Below are positions 16,661 to 25,662 of a stretch of DNA of 64,000 bases, one piece after another. Numbering within the stretch: the stretch's first letter is position 1; the number at the start of each line of letters is the position of its first letter. The notes under the pieces are model-generated. The model saw only the letters and a program-made list of their open reading frames with translations. It was not told where the DNA came from and made no database searches. Both the position numbers and the translations under genes were made by a program. This DNA is from Candidatus Thermoplasmatota archaeon (GTDB lineage Archaea > Thermoplasmatota > SW-10-69-26 > JACQPN01 > JAJPHT01): the NCBI GenBank assembly GCA_035540375.1, contig DATLGO010000098.1, positions 41,530 to 105,529 of the forward strand, in the 5' to 3' direction.

Positions 16661-17584
16661 GTGGAGCCGGCCGTCGTCGCCCGAGGACTCGCGAAGCGCT
16701 TCGGCGCCCACGAGGCCGTGAAGAACGTCGATTTCGACATTCCCGCGGGAAGCACGTTCGCGTTCCTCGGCCCGAACGGCGCGGGGAAAACCTCCACCAT
16801 GCGGATGATCTACGGCCTGTCGCCCGTCTCCGCGGGGACGCTCACGGTCCTCGGGCACGACGTTGCGACCGAATCGCGGGCCCTCAAGCGTCTCATCGGG
16901 GTCGTGCCCCAGGAAGCGAACCTCGACATGGACATGACGGCGCTCGACAACGTCGTGACGTTCGCGCGCTTCTTCGACATCACGGGCGCGCCGGCGAGGT
17001 CCCGCGCGAAGGAGCTTCTCGCGTCCGTCCAGCTCGAGGAGAAGGCGGACGCGCGCGTCGCGACGCTCTCCGGGGGCATGAAGCGGCGGCTCCTCATCGC
17101 GCGCGCCCTCGTGAACGACCCCGCGCTCCTCGTGCTCGACGAGCCCACGACGGGCCTCGATCCGCAGTCGCGCGCGCTCCTCTGGGAGCGCATCCGCGAC
17201 ATGCGCCGGGCCGGAAAGACGGTCATCCTCACGACGCACTACATGGAGGAGGCCGAGCGGCTCTCGGACGAGCTCGTCCTCATGGACGGCGGCCGCATCA
17301 TCGAGCGCGGGACGCCCCGCGAGCTTGTGCTCCGCCACATCGGTCGGGAGGTGCTCGAGCTCGAGCTCCCCCGGGCCGAGCAGGAGCGCGCGCTCAAGGC
17401 GCTCGCGGACCGGGCGCGAGGCTCCGACCGGTCGCGCGACTTCGTCCTCTTCCACACGGACGACGCCGAGGCGCTTTTGCGCGAGGCCGAATCCGAGGGT
17501 CTTGAACCCGCCTCCGCCGTGCTGCGCCGCGCGAGCCTGGAGGACGTCTTCCTGAAGCTCACCGGCAGGACGCTCCTTGAGTAA
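16661..17584 (+). CDS. ABC-2 type exporter ATPase
   Basis: A 307-residue ATP-binding subunit of the NodI/drug-exporter type. Seen: Walker A GPNGAGKTS, Q-loop VVPQEAN, signature LSGGMKRR, Walker B LLVLDEPTTGLD, and the H-loop TTHYMEEAERL, plus the C-terminal regulatory domain of this subfamily. The frame has no good ATG; GTG 16661 starts just before the conserved VVARGLAKRFG. The stop region overlaps a possible start of the basic protein that follows. The permease partner is at 17986. Confidence 0.9.
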   Translation: MEPAVVARGLAKRFGAHEAVKNVDFDIPAGSTFAFLGPNGAGKTSTMRMIYGLSPVSAGTLTVLGHDVATESRALKRLIGVVPQEANLDMDMTALDNVVTFARFFDITGAPARSRAKELLASVQLEEKADARVATLSGGMKRRLLIARALVNDPALLVLDEPTTGLDPQSRALLWERIRDMRRAGKTVILTTHYMEEAERLSDELVLMDGGRIIERGTPRELVLRHIGREVLELELPRAEQERALKALADRARGSDRSRDFVLFHTDDAEALLREAESEGLEPASAVLRRASLEDVFLKLTGRTLLE

Positions 17585-17615
17585 GGCTAAATCGTCCCTC
17601 GGGGATGACGGACGC

Positions 17616-17945
17616 ATGGCGGAGACCCCGATGGACCAGGCGATGGAGCGCGCGAAGGCGGCGGCGGACGAGGCGGCGCGGATGGCCAAGCAGGCCGCCG
17701 CGGACGCGAAGGCCAAGGCGGCCGAGGCGAAGCAGACGGCCGTCGGCGCCGCCGAATCGCTCCTCGACAAGGTCGCGGCCACCGCGAAGGCCGTCGGGAA
17801 CAAGGCCCGCGCCGCGAAGCGCCGCGTCACGAAGGCGAAGAAGCCCGCGAAGAAGGCCCCCAAGCGCGCGAAGGCCTCGAAGGCGAAGCGCGCGGCGCCG
17901 CGCAAGGCCGCGAAGAAGAAGGCGAAGAAGGCCCGCCGCCGCTGA
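17616..17945 (+). CDS. Histone-H1-like Lys/Ala-rich basic protein
   Basis: A 109-residue low-complexity protein. The N-terminal half is an alanine-rich amphipathic helix with regular Lys/Glu (likely coiled coil), and the C-terminal half is a run of Lys-Ala-Pro-Arg ending KKKAKKARRR. This looks like bacterial H1-like (Hc1/AlgP-type) nucleoid proteins. It sits between the ATPase and permease of one ABC exporter, with a TTG at 17577 overlapping the ATPase stop as an alternative start. DNA or polyanion binding is inferred from charge only. Confidence 0.55.
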   Translation: MAETPMDQAMERAKAAADEAARMAKQAAADAKAKAAEAKQTAVGAAESLLDKVAATAKAVGNKARAAKRRVTKAKKPAKKAPKRAKASKAKRAAPRKAAKKKAKKARRR

Positions 17946-17985
17946 AGCCGAAGATTACTTCCCCGGCGCGGCCGCTCGCGCGGCC

Positions 17986-18762
17986 ATGGTCGCGCTCCCG
18001 TTCTCGCCGAGGCTCGCCTTCCGCGTGTGGCAGCGCGAGGCGACGCTCTACCGGAAGCTCTGGGCCTCCACCATCCTCTCGAATCTCTTCGACCCGTTCA
18101 TCTACCTCGTCGCGATGGGCTACGGCCTCGGCGCGTATCTGACCGAGGGCTTCGAAGGCGTCTCCTATCTGCAATGGATCGCGCCGGGCCTCGTCGCGTC
18201 GAGCGTCATGATGGCCGCCGCGTACGAGGTCGCGTGGAACGCGTACGTGCGCATCCACATCGAGCGGACGTACGAGGCGATGATGACCACGCCCGCCGCC
18301 CTCGAGGACGTCGTCGTGGGCGAGATCGCCTGGGCGACGACGCGCGCCGTCATCTACGCGGCCGTCATGCTTGTCGTCCTCCTCGCGCTCGGCCTCGTGC
18401 GCTCGCCCTGGGCGCTCCTCGTGCCCGCGATCGCGGCGCTCGGCGGCGCGACGTTCGCGGTCCTCGGGCTCACGTACACCGTCCTCGTGAAGCACATGGA
18501 GCAGCTCACCTTCTACTTCACCCTCGTCGTGACGCCGATGTTCCTCTTCTCCGGCGTCTTCTTCCCGCTCGACGAGCTGCCGGCCTTCGCGCAGGTCGTC
18601 GCCCAGTTCTCGCCGCTCTACCATCTCGTCGAGGTCGTGCGGGCCCTCGTGCTCGGCACCGTGCACGCGGGGCTCTTTGTCCACACGGCCGTGCTCGCCG
18701 GTGTCGTCGTCGCGTTGGGATTCCTGCCCGTGAGGCTTCTGCGGCGGAAGCTCCTGATCTGA
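17986..18762 (+). CDS. ABC-2 type exporter permease (NodJ-like)
   Basis: A 258-residue membrane subunit with six predicted transmembrane helices, an amphipathic N-terminal AFRVWQREATLYRK segment, and the family motif FFPLDELPAFAQ before the last helix pair. Partner of the ATPase at 16661, separated from it by the basic protein. Likely substrates for this class are hydrophobic drugs, lipids or polysaccharides; the sequence does not decide. Confidence 0.85.
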   Translation: MVALPFSPRLAFRVWQREATLYRKLWASTILSNLFDPFIYLVAMGYGLGAYLTEGFEGVSYLQWIAPGLVASSVMMAAAYEVAWNAYVRIHIERTYEAMMTTPAALEDVVVGEIAWATTRAVIYAAVMLVVLLALGLVRSPWALLVPAIAALGGATFAVLGLTYTVLVKHMEQLTFYFTLVVTPMFLFSGVFFPLDELPAFAQVVAQFSPLYHLVEVVRALVLGTVHAGLFVHTAVLAGVVVALGFLPVRLLRRKLLI

Positions 18763-18817
18763 CGCCTACAAGGCCTCGTTCCAGGTTCTTCATGTCCCGC
18801 GCGTTCATCCAAGGCGC

Positions 18818-19609
18818 ATGCAGGCACGCCCGTTCGTCGCGCCCTTGCTCGTGATCGCCCTCCTCGCCACACCGGTCGTCGCGGGTCAGGTGACCTACTC
18901 CTTCAACGGGGGGACGACGAACGCGATCCAAGGCCTCGACATCGACCCGAAGACGCCCATCCTCGTCGTGCGGCCGAACACGACCGTGGAGACGACGTTC
19001 GCTCTCAAGAACACCGGAAACCGGACGCTCAACGTCACGCTGTCGACGATGTCGATGTCGACGAGCGGCGGCGCGACGTACACGGTCACGCGCCCGGACG
19101 GCGGCGGAAGCGGGAGTTCGCAATCTAACGCGCAACCGGCCGGCAGCGGCAATGCGACCCTTGATGATCGGCGCGGCGACAACGCCACAGTCTTCACGAC
19201 ACCCGCAGGCGGCGGGAACGGGACAGCGAGCGGGAGCGGCCAGTCGGTCGCATACTCGCGTGGCGCCTTCGCGCCCGCCCTCGACGTGAGCGTATCGCCG
19301 CGCAACGTGACGGTCCCCGCGGGAGAGACCGTCGAGGTCAGCGTGCGCCTGAAGGCGAACGCAAACGCGACGGGCGACCACCAGGTCATGCTCATGGCCA
19401 ACGAGATGGAGGATCCGCGCCGGTCGGCTTCGGGAAGCGTGAGCGTCAGGATCCCGAAGCCATCCGCTCCGAGGGGCGGCGCCAACGACTCGCGGTCGTC
19501 ATCGCTTCTCGACGTCGAGCCCGTCGAGACGCCGTTCGCCGGGGCCGCCGCTCTCGCCGGAGCGAGTCTCGTCGCGATTGCGCTGCGACGCGCCGGGGGG
19601 CGCCGATGA
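18818..19609 (+). CDS. Secreted protein with C-terminal membrane anchor
   Basis: A 263-residue exported protein: signal peptide ending VVAG, a beta-sandwich (residues 25-80), a Gly/Ser/Asn-rich linker with several NxT sequons, a second beta-sandwich with VTVPAGETVEVSVRLKAN (NEW3-like), and a terminal hydrophobic helix FAGAAALAGASLVAIALRRAGG. First gene of a run of four with tight spacing: its stop overlaps the next start (ATGA). Probably a surface partner of the following membrane protein and ABC transporter. Confidence 0.65.
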   Translation: MQARPFVAPLLVIALLATPVVAGQVTYSFNGGTTNAIQGLDIDPKTPILVVRPNTTVETTFALKNTGNRTLNVTLSTMSMSTSGGATYTVTRPDGGGSGSSQSNAQPAGSGNATLDDRRGDNATVFTTPAGGGNGTASGSGQSVAYSRGAFAPALDVSVSPRNVTVPAGETVEVSVRLKANANATGDHQVMLMANEMEDPRRSASGSVSVRIPKPSAPRGGANDSRSSSLLDVEPVETPFAGAAALAGASLVAIALRRAGGRR

Positions 19610-21018
19610 ATCGCGTGTCCGCCGTGGTCCTCGCGACGCTCCTCCTTGCCTCGGCCGTGGGCCTCGCGGAAGGACAGCGCTCGCGTACCTTCGTGGTTTC
19701 CGACGTCGCGCGCGATGGAAACGACGTCTCCGTCTCGCTTCGAAACGTCGCGTCGTTCGCGCGGATCCATTTCGCGTCGCTTACGGACGACGGCGTCCTC
19801 GTCGCTTCGGAATTCAGCGGCGAGGCGTGGAGCCAAGGCCACGTGACGCTTCCGTTTCGGCTCTTTCGCGATGCGCGCGTCGTGACGCTCACCATCTCGT
19901 TCGAGCGGGGCAACGGCGAGGAGCGCGAGACGTTCGCCATAGAAATCCCGAGACCCCCGGCCGACGCCGGTCTCTACAAGGTGATCGTTGAAGACGCGAC
20001 GACGGACGGCGAACGCGCGCGGGTCACGCTCCGCAACGCCGGCAACCGCACGGTGGCCTCCGTCGTCTTAAGCCTCGAGGATCTCGCCGGAATCAAGATC
20101 GGAACGCCCTACTTCCGCACGATCGAACGGCTCGCGCCCGGCGATTCCGCCGTTGCGGAATTCGGTCTCGTGAAGGATGCCGCCGACGTTGCCGTCGCCC
20201 TCGAATACGACAACCGCACGACGACGACCAAGGTGCGCCTTCGCGAAACGGAAGGCGCGTCGGGAGGAGCGCCCGGGCGGCTCGGCCTCAAGACGGACTT
20301 CCCGATCCGCGAGCAGGAGCCGGGGCGCTCAGCCGACTACTCGGTCAAGGTCGAGAACCCTGGCCGCGAGCGGCTCGTGGAACTTGCGACGCGCGGGCTC
20401 CCGGAAGGATACGTTGCTCGGTTCTTCGTCGGGAATGCCCCGGCGCCGAGCGTGCGGCTCGCCGCGGGGGGGTCGCGGGACGTTGTGGTCTCTCTCTCGC
20501 TTCCCGCGGGAGCGACGAAGGACGTGGGGCGCACACTCGCCTTCGAACTCGTCGCGACTTCGGAGGGCGTCGAGACCGTTCTTCCCCTGCAAGTGACCGT
20601 ACTTGGGGCCGGCCGACTCGAACTCGAGGGCGAGAACTGGTTCGCGAATCTGGCGCCGGGCGAGACGCGCGAGGTGAACGTGACGGTTCGAAACTCGGGC
20701 ACGGCCGCGCTGCGCGATGTCGTCCTCGGCGCCTCGAAGCCCACGGGTTGGCGGACGGCCTTCGATCCGCCCCGCCTCGCGAAGCTCGATCCCGGCGAGC
20801 GGAGGGAGGTCACGATGCGCGTCTCTGCGCCGGAGGACGTCGGGACAGGCAAGTACGTCCTCGACGTCGGCGCGAGCGCGGGGGACGTGAACGCGCGCAC
20901 GCGCACGTTGAGCCTCGACGTCGCGGCGCCTCCGTCCTCCGACCTCGGCTGGATCGCGGCGGCAGCGGTCGCCGCAGTCGTCGCCGTCTTCGTCATCGTC
21001 AAGGCCAAGCGAAGGTGA
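19606..21018 (+). CDS. NEW3-type beta-sandwich membrane protein
   Basis: A 470-residue protein: signal peptide, four or so successive Ig/CARDB/NEW3-like beta-sandwiches (recurring LAPGETREVNVTVRNSG-type strands), and one C-terminal transmembrane helix with a short basic tail. COG1470-like proteins of this build are often encoded next to ABC-2 transporters in archaea, as here, where the ATPase gene follows after five bases. It probably presents a large domain outside the cell and works with the transporter. Confidence 0.72.
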   Translation: MNRVSAVVLATLLLASAVGLAEGQRSRTFVVSDVARDGNDVSVSLRNVASFARIHFASLTDDGVLVASEFSGEAWSQGHVTLPFRLFRDARVVTLTISFERGNGEERETFAIEIPRPPADAGLYKVIVEDATTDGERARVTLRNAGNRTVASVVLSLEDLAGIKIGTPYFRTIERLAPGDSAVAEFGLVKDAADVAVALEYDNRTTTTKVRLRETEGASGGAPGRLGLKTDFPIREQEPGRSADYSVKVENPGRERLVELATRGLPEGYVARFFVGNAPAPSVRLAAGGSRDVVVSLSLPAGATKDVGRTLAFELVATSEGVETVLPLQVTVLGAGRLELEGENWFANLAPGETREVNVTVRNSGTAALRDVVLGASKPTGWRTAFDPPRLAKLDPGERREVTMRVSAPEDVGTGKYVLDVGASAGDVNARTRTLSLDVAAPPSSDLGWIAAAAVAAVVAVFVIVKAKRR

Positions 21019-21023
21019 TCGTC

Positions 21024-21749
21024 ATGATCGTCGCAGAACACCTCCACAAGCGATTCGATGACGGCGACGTCGCCGTCAAGGAAGCGCACTTCGACGTCGC
21101 ACCCGGGGAGATCTTCGGGCTTCTTGGGTCGAACGGCGCGGGCAAGACCACGACCGTCCACATGATTCTCGGCCACGTCGAGCCCACCTCGGGCCGCGCC
21201 CTCGTGAACGGGATCGACGTCACGAAGGATCCCCTCGCGGCCAAGCGGCACGTCGGGTACGTGAGCGAGAACGTCCTGCTCTACGGCACGCTCACCGCCG
21301 AACAGAATTTCCGCTTCTTTGCGCGCATCTCCGGCGCCGACGTCCCAGCCGCGCGCGAGCGGGAGCTGCTCGCGAAGGTCGGCCTCGGCGGCGCAGCGAA
21401 GCGCCGCGTCGAGACGTTCTCGAAGGGCATGCGCCAGCGCCTCGGAATCGCGATTGCGGTTGCGAAGGATCCCGCCGCGATCGTGATGGACGAGCCGACG
21501 ACGGGCCTCGATCCGGTCGGCGCGCGAGAGCTTTCGATGCTCATGGGCGAGCTTCGAAGCGCCGGCAAGGCCATCCTCCTCGTGACGCACGACATCTACC
21601 GGCTGAAGGAGCTCGCCGACCGGATCGCGGTGATGCGCGACGGCGAACTCCTTGCGCCGGTCGCGACGTCCGCGATCCGCGATCTCGAAGCGCTCTACCA
21701 CGAAGCCATGGGCGCCCCTCTCGTGCGGGAGGTGGGACGCGTTGCCTAA
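21024..21749 (+). CDS. ABC-2 type transporter ATPase
   Basis: A 241-residue ATPase with Walker A GSNGAGKTT, signature FSKGMRQRL, Walker B AAIVMDEPTTGLD and switch VTHDIYRL. It resembles NosF-type subunits. The signature reads SKGM rather than SGGQ, which is common in this subfamily. It overlaps the permease gene by eight bases. It belongs to the 18818-23208 operon. Confidence 0.9.
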   Translation: MIVAEHLHKRFDDGDVAVKEAHFDVAPGEIFGLLGSNGAGKTTTVHMILGHVEPTSGRALVNGIDVTKDPLAAKRHVGYVSENVLLYGTLTAEQNFRFFARISGADVPAARERELLAKVGLGGAAKRRVETFSKGMRQRLGIAIAVAKDPAAIVMDEPTTGLDPVGARELSMLMGELRSAGKAILLVTHDIYRLKELADRIAVMRDGELLAPVATSAIRDLEALYHEAMGAPLVREVGRVA

Positions 21750-23208
21750 CCCGACGATCGAGATCGCGAAGAAGGAGTTTCTTGAGAACGTCTTGAGCAT
21801 GCGGTTCCTGATCGCGCTCGGGTTGTCGCTCCTCATCCTGACGACGAGCGTGCTGGTCCTCGCGGCCAACCACCGCGACGACCAGGGTTCGTTCGCGACG
21901 AACCAGGCGAGCATGGAGCAGATGTCCGAAAACGACTTCGTGAAGGTGTCGCTGCAGATCAGCCGTGTCATCGCGAAGCCGAACCTCCTCAGCATCTTCA
22001 CGGGGGGCCCCGGCGACGAGTTCCGCAAGTCGACGGACGCGATGCCGTTCCGGATGTCGTCGGCCGAGACGAGCGGCGGAAGCTCCTCGCCCACGAACAA
22101 GCGATTCGACCCCCTGGACCTCGGATTCGTCGCGGCCGTCGTCATGACGTTCATGGCCGTCGTGTTCTCGTACGACGCGGTGAGCGGCGAGCGCGAGCGC
22201 GGCACGCTCAAGCTCATGCTTGCGAATCCGGTGCCGAAGGACGCCGTCCTCTTCGGGAAGTACCTCGGCGGGATGGCGAGCATCCTGCTCCCGTTCGCGC
22301 TGAGCGTTGTCGTCGCGCTCGCCGCGCTTTCGCTGACGGGTGTCAGACTCAACGGCGACGAATGGGGTCGGCTCGGCCTCATTCTGCTCCTCTTCGTGCC
22401 TCTCGCGAGCGCGTTCTATCTCCTCGGGCTCCTCGTGTCGAGCCTCTCGCGCAAGTCCTCAACGAGCCTTCTCGCGCTCACGCTCGTGTGGCTCGTGCTC
22501 GTTTTCGGCGCGGGCAACGTCGCGGCCGTCGTTGCGAAGGAAACCGTTGCCACGGCCACCGAGGGCGACATGCAGCAGGCCTTTGCGGAGGTCAATGAGC
22601 GGGCGAATGCGAAGTCGTCGTCAATCGGCGACGAGCTCTTGGCGCTCTACGAGCTGCGCCAGGCGCAGAACGGCACGCTCTCGGCCGAGGACGAGGCGCG
22701 CCTCAAGGCCCTCGAAGCCGCGCAATCCGAAGTCTGGAAAAGCGCGGACGCCGAGCGCTCGGCCATCGTCGCGAACGCGCGCCGGAAGCTCGATAATCAG
22801 CTCGCGCGCGCGGAGACGATCGCTTCCGTGAGTCCGGCCGAGGCATTTCGAGGTCTGAGCACGGCGCTTGCCCGGTCAGACTATTGGACGTACAAGGACA
22901 TGAGCGCCGCCGTCGAGGAATACCGCAAGGAGGTCGAAAAGGCGCGCGCGGAATGGCTCGCCGACAACCCGCCGCCAAAGGGCGTTGGCCCGGGCGGCGC
23001 TGTGGCGTACACCATCACGATCGGCGGGCCCGCCTTCTCCACCAACGGCCCCCGGTTCGATCCGCCGCTCTTCCGCTACGAAGCCCAGAGCGTCGAGGAG
23101 CAACTATCGAGCCCGTCGGGCGCACGCAACCTTGCGGTGCTCGTCGCCTACAACGTCCTCGCTTTCCTGGGCGCGTACGCGGCGTTCCTCCGCTACGACG
23201 TGCGGTGA
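21742..23208 (+). CDS. ABC-2 type permease with large extracytoplasmic domain
   Basis: A 488-residue NosY-like permease. TTG 21742 gives MPNPTIEIAKKEFLENV, the conserved N-terminus, and overlaps the ATPase stop. The first helix follows, then an external loop, a membrane core with the SGERERGTLKLMLANPV motif typical of this family, a second long external segment (about residues 255-455) with a coiled-coil-like charged stretch, and a final helix. Likely role: ATP-driven handling of envelope components with the beta-sandwich proteins. The gene ends at a strong hairpin. Confidence 0.82.
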   Translation: MPNPTIEIAKKEFLENVLSMRFLIALGLSLLILTTSVLVLAANHRDDQGSFATNQASMEQMSENDFVKVSLQISRVIAKPNLLSIFTGGPGDEFRKSTDAMPFRMSSAETSGGSSSPTNKRFDPLDLGFVAAVVMTFMAVVFSYDAVSGERERGTLKLMLANPVPKDAVLFGKYLGGMASILLPFALSVVVALAALSLTGVRLNGDEWGRLGLILLLFVPLASAFYLLGLLVSSLSRKSSTSLLALTLVWLVLVFGAGNVAAVVAKETVATATEGDMQQAFAEVNERANAKSSSIGDELLALYELRQAQNGTLSAEDEARLKALEAAQSEVWKSADAERSAIVANARRKLDNQLARAETIASVSPAEAFRGLSTALARSDYWTYKDMSAAVEEYRKEVEKARAEWLADNPPPKGVGPGGAVAYTITIGGPAFSTNGPRFDPPLFRYEAQSVEEQLSSPSGARNLAVLVAYNVLAFLGAYAAFLRYDVR

Positions 23209-23219
23209 CCGCGGCTCTC

Positions 23220-23250
23220 CCCGCGGGGACACCCCCCGCGGGAATCTTTT
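23220..23250 (+). terminator. Intrinsic-type terminator after the ABC operon
   Basis: A perfect nine-base-pair inverted repeat, CCCGCGGGG (23220-23228) and CCCCGCGGG (23234-23242), with a five-base loop, followed within three bases by a T-run. It lies 12 bases after the permease stop. The T-run merges into the next gene's TATA box. Confidence 0.7.
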
Positions 23251-23256
23251 TATATT
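23246..23256 (+). promoter_or_regulatory. Strong TATA box CTTTTTATATT
   Basis: The best TATA match in the window, 50 bases before the ATG at 23306, giving a leader of about 25 bases. It shares its T-tract with the upstream terminator. Confidence 0.7.
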
Positions 23257-23305
23257 GCACAAGGGAGCGTTCCAGGGTGGCTATCTCCCGCCGCCGCGGT
23301 CGGGG

Positions 23306-24454
23306 ATGCACCGGGTCGACCTTCGCATGGCCTTGCGCTCGCGCTTCCTGCTCGTTGCCTTCGCCACGCTCTTCGCGACGGCCTCCGCCTCCGCCGCCGA
23401 GGAGGCGCCGGAACTCGTCCCGTCAACCGCGAATGTCACGTTTTTCTTTCTCCGCGTGCCCGCCATCACTCCGCTCGACGAGCGGTTCACGATCGCGCCC
23501 GGCGGGGAGCGACTCTTGACCGCCATCGTCGAGAATCCGCTCGACACCGAGCAGGCCGTGGTCCTCGAGCCGGTCGTCTACCGGGTCACGGGCAAGGGCG
23601 AAACCCTCGTGCCGGATCCGGACCGCGTGCGCGCAACGGCTTGGCCCACCGCCCTCACACTCGCCCCGCGGGAGCGGGTCCTCGTCCAGATCCACGTCTC
23701 GGTCTCGAAGGACCTCCCCGTGGGAGAAGCGATTTTCGCCGGCCTCATGAGCGGTCAACCCGGGGGCGCGTCGAGCTTCATGCAGGTGGTGAGCCACGGC
23801 GAGGTCGTCGCCCCCGCCGCGGGCGGCGCGGACGCCCACGATCCGCTCCTTGCCGCGCTCGTCGCAGGCGCAGGCCTCGCCGTCGCAGGCGGCGCCGTCA
23901 TCGGAATTGCCGCGCGCCGCGACCCCGCGATTCTTACGCCCTTGCTCGCCCTCTACTCGCGGCTCAAGCGCGCGGACGTGCTCGACCAAAAGACGCGCGA
24001 GCGCGTCCATCGCCTCGTCGCCGAGCAGCCCGGCATCCGCTGGGCCGACCTGAAGCGCCTCTCCGGTCTCGGCACGGGCGCGCTCCTGCATCATCTCGCG
24101 CTGCTCGAACGCCACGAGTTCGTCTCCGGCCGCAGGGAAGGACGTCATCGCCGATACTACCCCGCGGGGGCGCGAATGCCCACGCCCGAGCCGTTTCCCC
24201 TCACGCCCAGCCAGGCGCGCGTCGTGGCCGCGCTCGCCGACGGGGGCCTGACGCAACGCGCGCTTGCCGACCGGCTTGGCATCACGCAGCAGGGCGCGAG
24301 CTACCACCTCAAGGCGCTTGAGCGGCGCGGTTACGTTGTCGTCGAACGCCGCGGCGTCGAGTGGACCTGGAGCGTGACGGAGGCCGGCGCGGCGAAAGGC
24401 TCGCCCGCGTGGGCCGAAGCCACGCGTCCGACGCCTCAAGGCGGTTGCCCGTAG
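23306..24454 (+). CDS. Membrane-tethered double winged-helix regulator
   Basis: A 382-residue one-component sensor-regulator: signal or N-terminal helix (residues 10-30), an extracellular beta-sandwich (35-170) with NEW3-like strands, one transmembrane helix (about 180-205), then two cytosolic winged-helix domains, about 230-295 (LVAEQPGIRWADLKRLSGLGTGALLHHLALLER) and 300-365 (VAALADGGLTQRALADRLGITQQGASYHLKALERRG), described in pieces. It directly follows the ABC/beta-sandwich operon and has its own promoter, so it probably senses an envelope signal and controls that operon. A second ATG at 23327 is possible. Confidence 0.75.
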   Translation: MHRVDLRMALRSRFLLVAFATLFATASASAAEEAPELVPSTANVTFFFLRVPAITPLDERFTIAPGGERLLTAIVENPLDTEQAVVLEPVVYRVTGKGETLVPDPDRVRATAWPTALTLAPRERVLVQIHVSVSKDLPVGEAIFAGLMSGQPGGASSFMQVVSHGEVVAPAAGGADAHDPLLAALVAGAGLAVAGGAVIGIAARRDPAILTPLLALYSRLKRADVLDQKTRERVHRLVAEQPGIRWADLKRLSGLGTGALLHHLALLERHEFVSGRREGRHRRYYPAGARMPTPEPFPLTPSQARVVAALADGGLTQRALADRLGITQQGASYHLKALERRGYVVVERRGVEWTWSVTEAGAAKGSPAWAEATRPTPQGGCP

Positions 24455-24516
24455 CCGGCGCTCGCCGGGGCGGGCCCGGCGCAAACGCTATTCCCGCCGA
24501 GACGATTCGTCCGAGG

Positions 24517-25662
24517 ATGACGCGGAGCGGGATGATCGAGGGCCGGGCCGACGACGCCGCCACCGAGGCCTATGCGACATCGAGCGGCGCGGCGCCCGCG
24601 CACTTCCGCCGCGCGCTCGGCGTCACGCTCTCCTCCATCGGGCTCGGGACCTACCTCGGGCGCGACACGGACGAGGACGACGCCCGCGTCGAGGCGGCCG
24701 TCGCCGCCGCCTACGAGCGCGGCGTGAACGTGTTCGACACGGCGATCAACTATCGGCTCATGCGCGCCGAGCGCAGCGTCGGCCGCGCGCTCGCGAAGCT
24801 TGCGAAACGCGATCCCTCCGCGCGGTCCCGCGTGTTCGTCGCCACGAAGGGCGGCTTCCTCGTGCACGACGGCGAGTCCGCCCTCCCGGCTCGGCGCTGG
24901 TACGAGGAGAATCTCATCCGGACCGGCGTCCTGAGGAGCGGAGACGTCGCGGCGGGCTGCCACGCGATGTCGCCTCGCTTCGTCGAGGCGATGCTCGAGC
25001 GCAGCCGCGCGAACCTCGGCCTCGCGACCCTCGACCTCTACTATCTCCACAATCCCGAGACGCAGCTCGAGGACACGCCCATCGACGTCGTCCACGACCG
25101 GCTGCGCGCCGCGTTCACCACGCTCGAGAAGGCCGTCGACGACGGCCGCGTGGCGCGGTACGGGGTCGCCACGTGGGCCGGGTTCCGCTCCCGCCGCGCC
25201 GAGCCGGGTCACCTGGAGGTCGAGACGCTCGTCGACCTCGCGACCGAGGCCCGCCGGGACGCGGGCGGCGGCGGCCGCCACCATTTCGCGGCCGTCCAGG
25301 CGCCGCTCAACCTCGCCATGCGCGAGTCCCTCGAGGCCGAGACGCAGACGGTCGACGGGAAGCCCGCGACCCTCCTTGACGCGTGCGCGCGGTTGGGGCT
25401 TACGGCATTCGCGAGCGCGAGCCTCGGCCAGGGTCGCTTCCTCCATCTTATCCCGAAGGACGTCGAGCTCGCCTTCCCCGAGGCCCGGACGCCCGCGCAG
25501 CGCGCCCTCCAGTTCACGCGCAGCGCGCCGGGGCTCGCGTGCGCCCTCGTGGGCGCGAAGGCCGCCGCTCACGTCGAGGACAATTTCGCGCTCGCGAAGG
25601 TCCCCCCCGCGGACGCGGACGTGGTGCGCCGGCTCCTGGTGCCCCGGGCCGAGGCGCGGTGA
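24517..25662 (+). CDS. Aldo/keto reductase
   Basis: A 381-residue NAD(P)H-dependent oxidoreductase of the AKR TIM-barrel family. Seen: IGLGTYLG, the catalytic Asp-Tyr in NVFDTAINYR, the catalytic Lys in VFVATKGG, the catalytic His region DLYYLHNPE, and the C-terminal cofactor strand ACALVGAK. It is longer than typical (about 320) because of inserts near residues 110-150 and 210-240. It converges with the glucosyl-3-phosphoglycerate synthase gene with no gap. Substrate unknown. Confidence 0.85.
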   Translation: MTRSGMIEGRADDAATEAYATSSGAAPAHFRRALGVTLSSIGLGTYLGRDTDEDDARVEAAVAAAYERGVNVFDTAINYRLMRAERSVGRALAKLAKRDPSARSRVFVATKGGFLVHDGESALPARRWYEENLIRTGVLRSGDVAAGCHAMSPRFVEAMLERSRANLGLATLDLYYLHNPETQLEDTPIDVVHDRLRAAFTTLEKAVDDGRVARYGVATWAGFRSRRAEPGHLEVETLVDLATEARRDAGGGGRHHFAAVQAPLNLAMRESLEAETQTVDGKPATLLDACARLGLTAFASASLGQGRFLHLIPKDVELAFPEARTPAQRALQFTRSAPGLACALVGAKAAAHVEDNFALAKVPPADADVVRRLLVPRAEAR

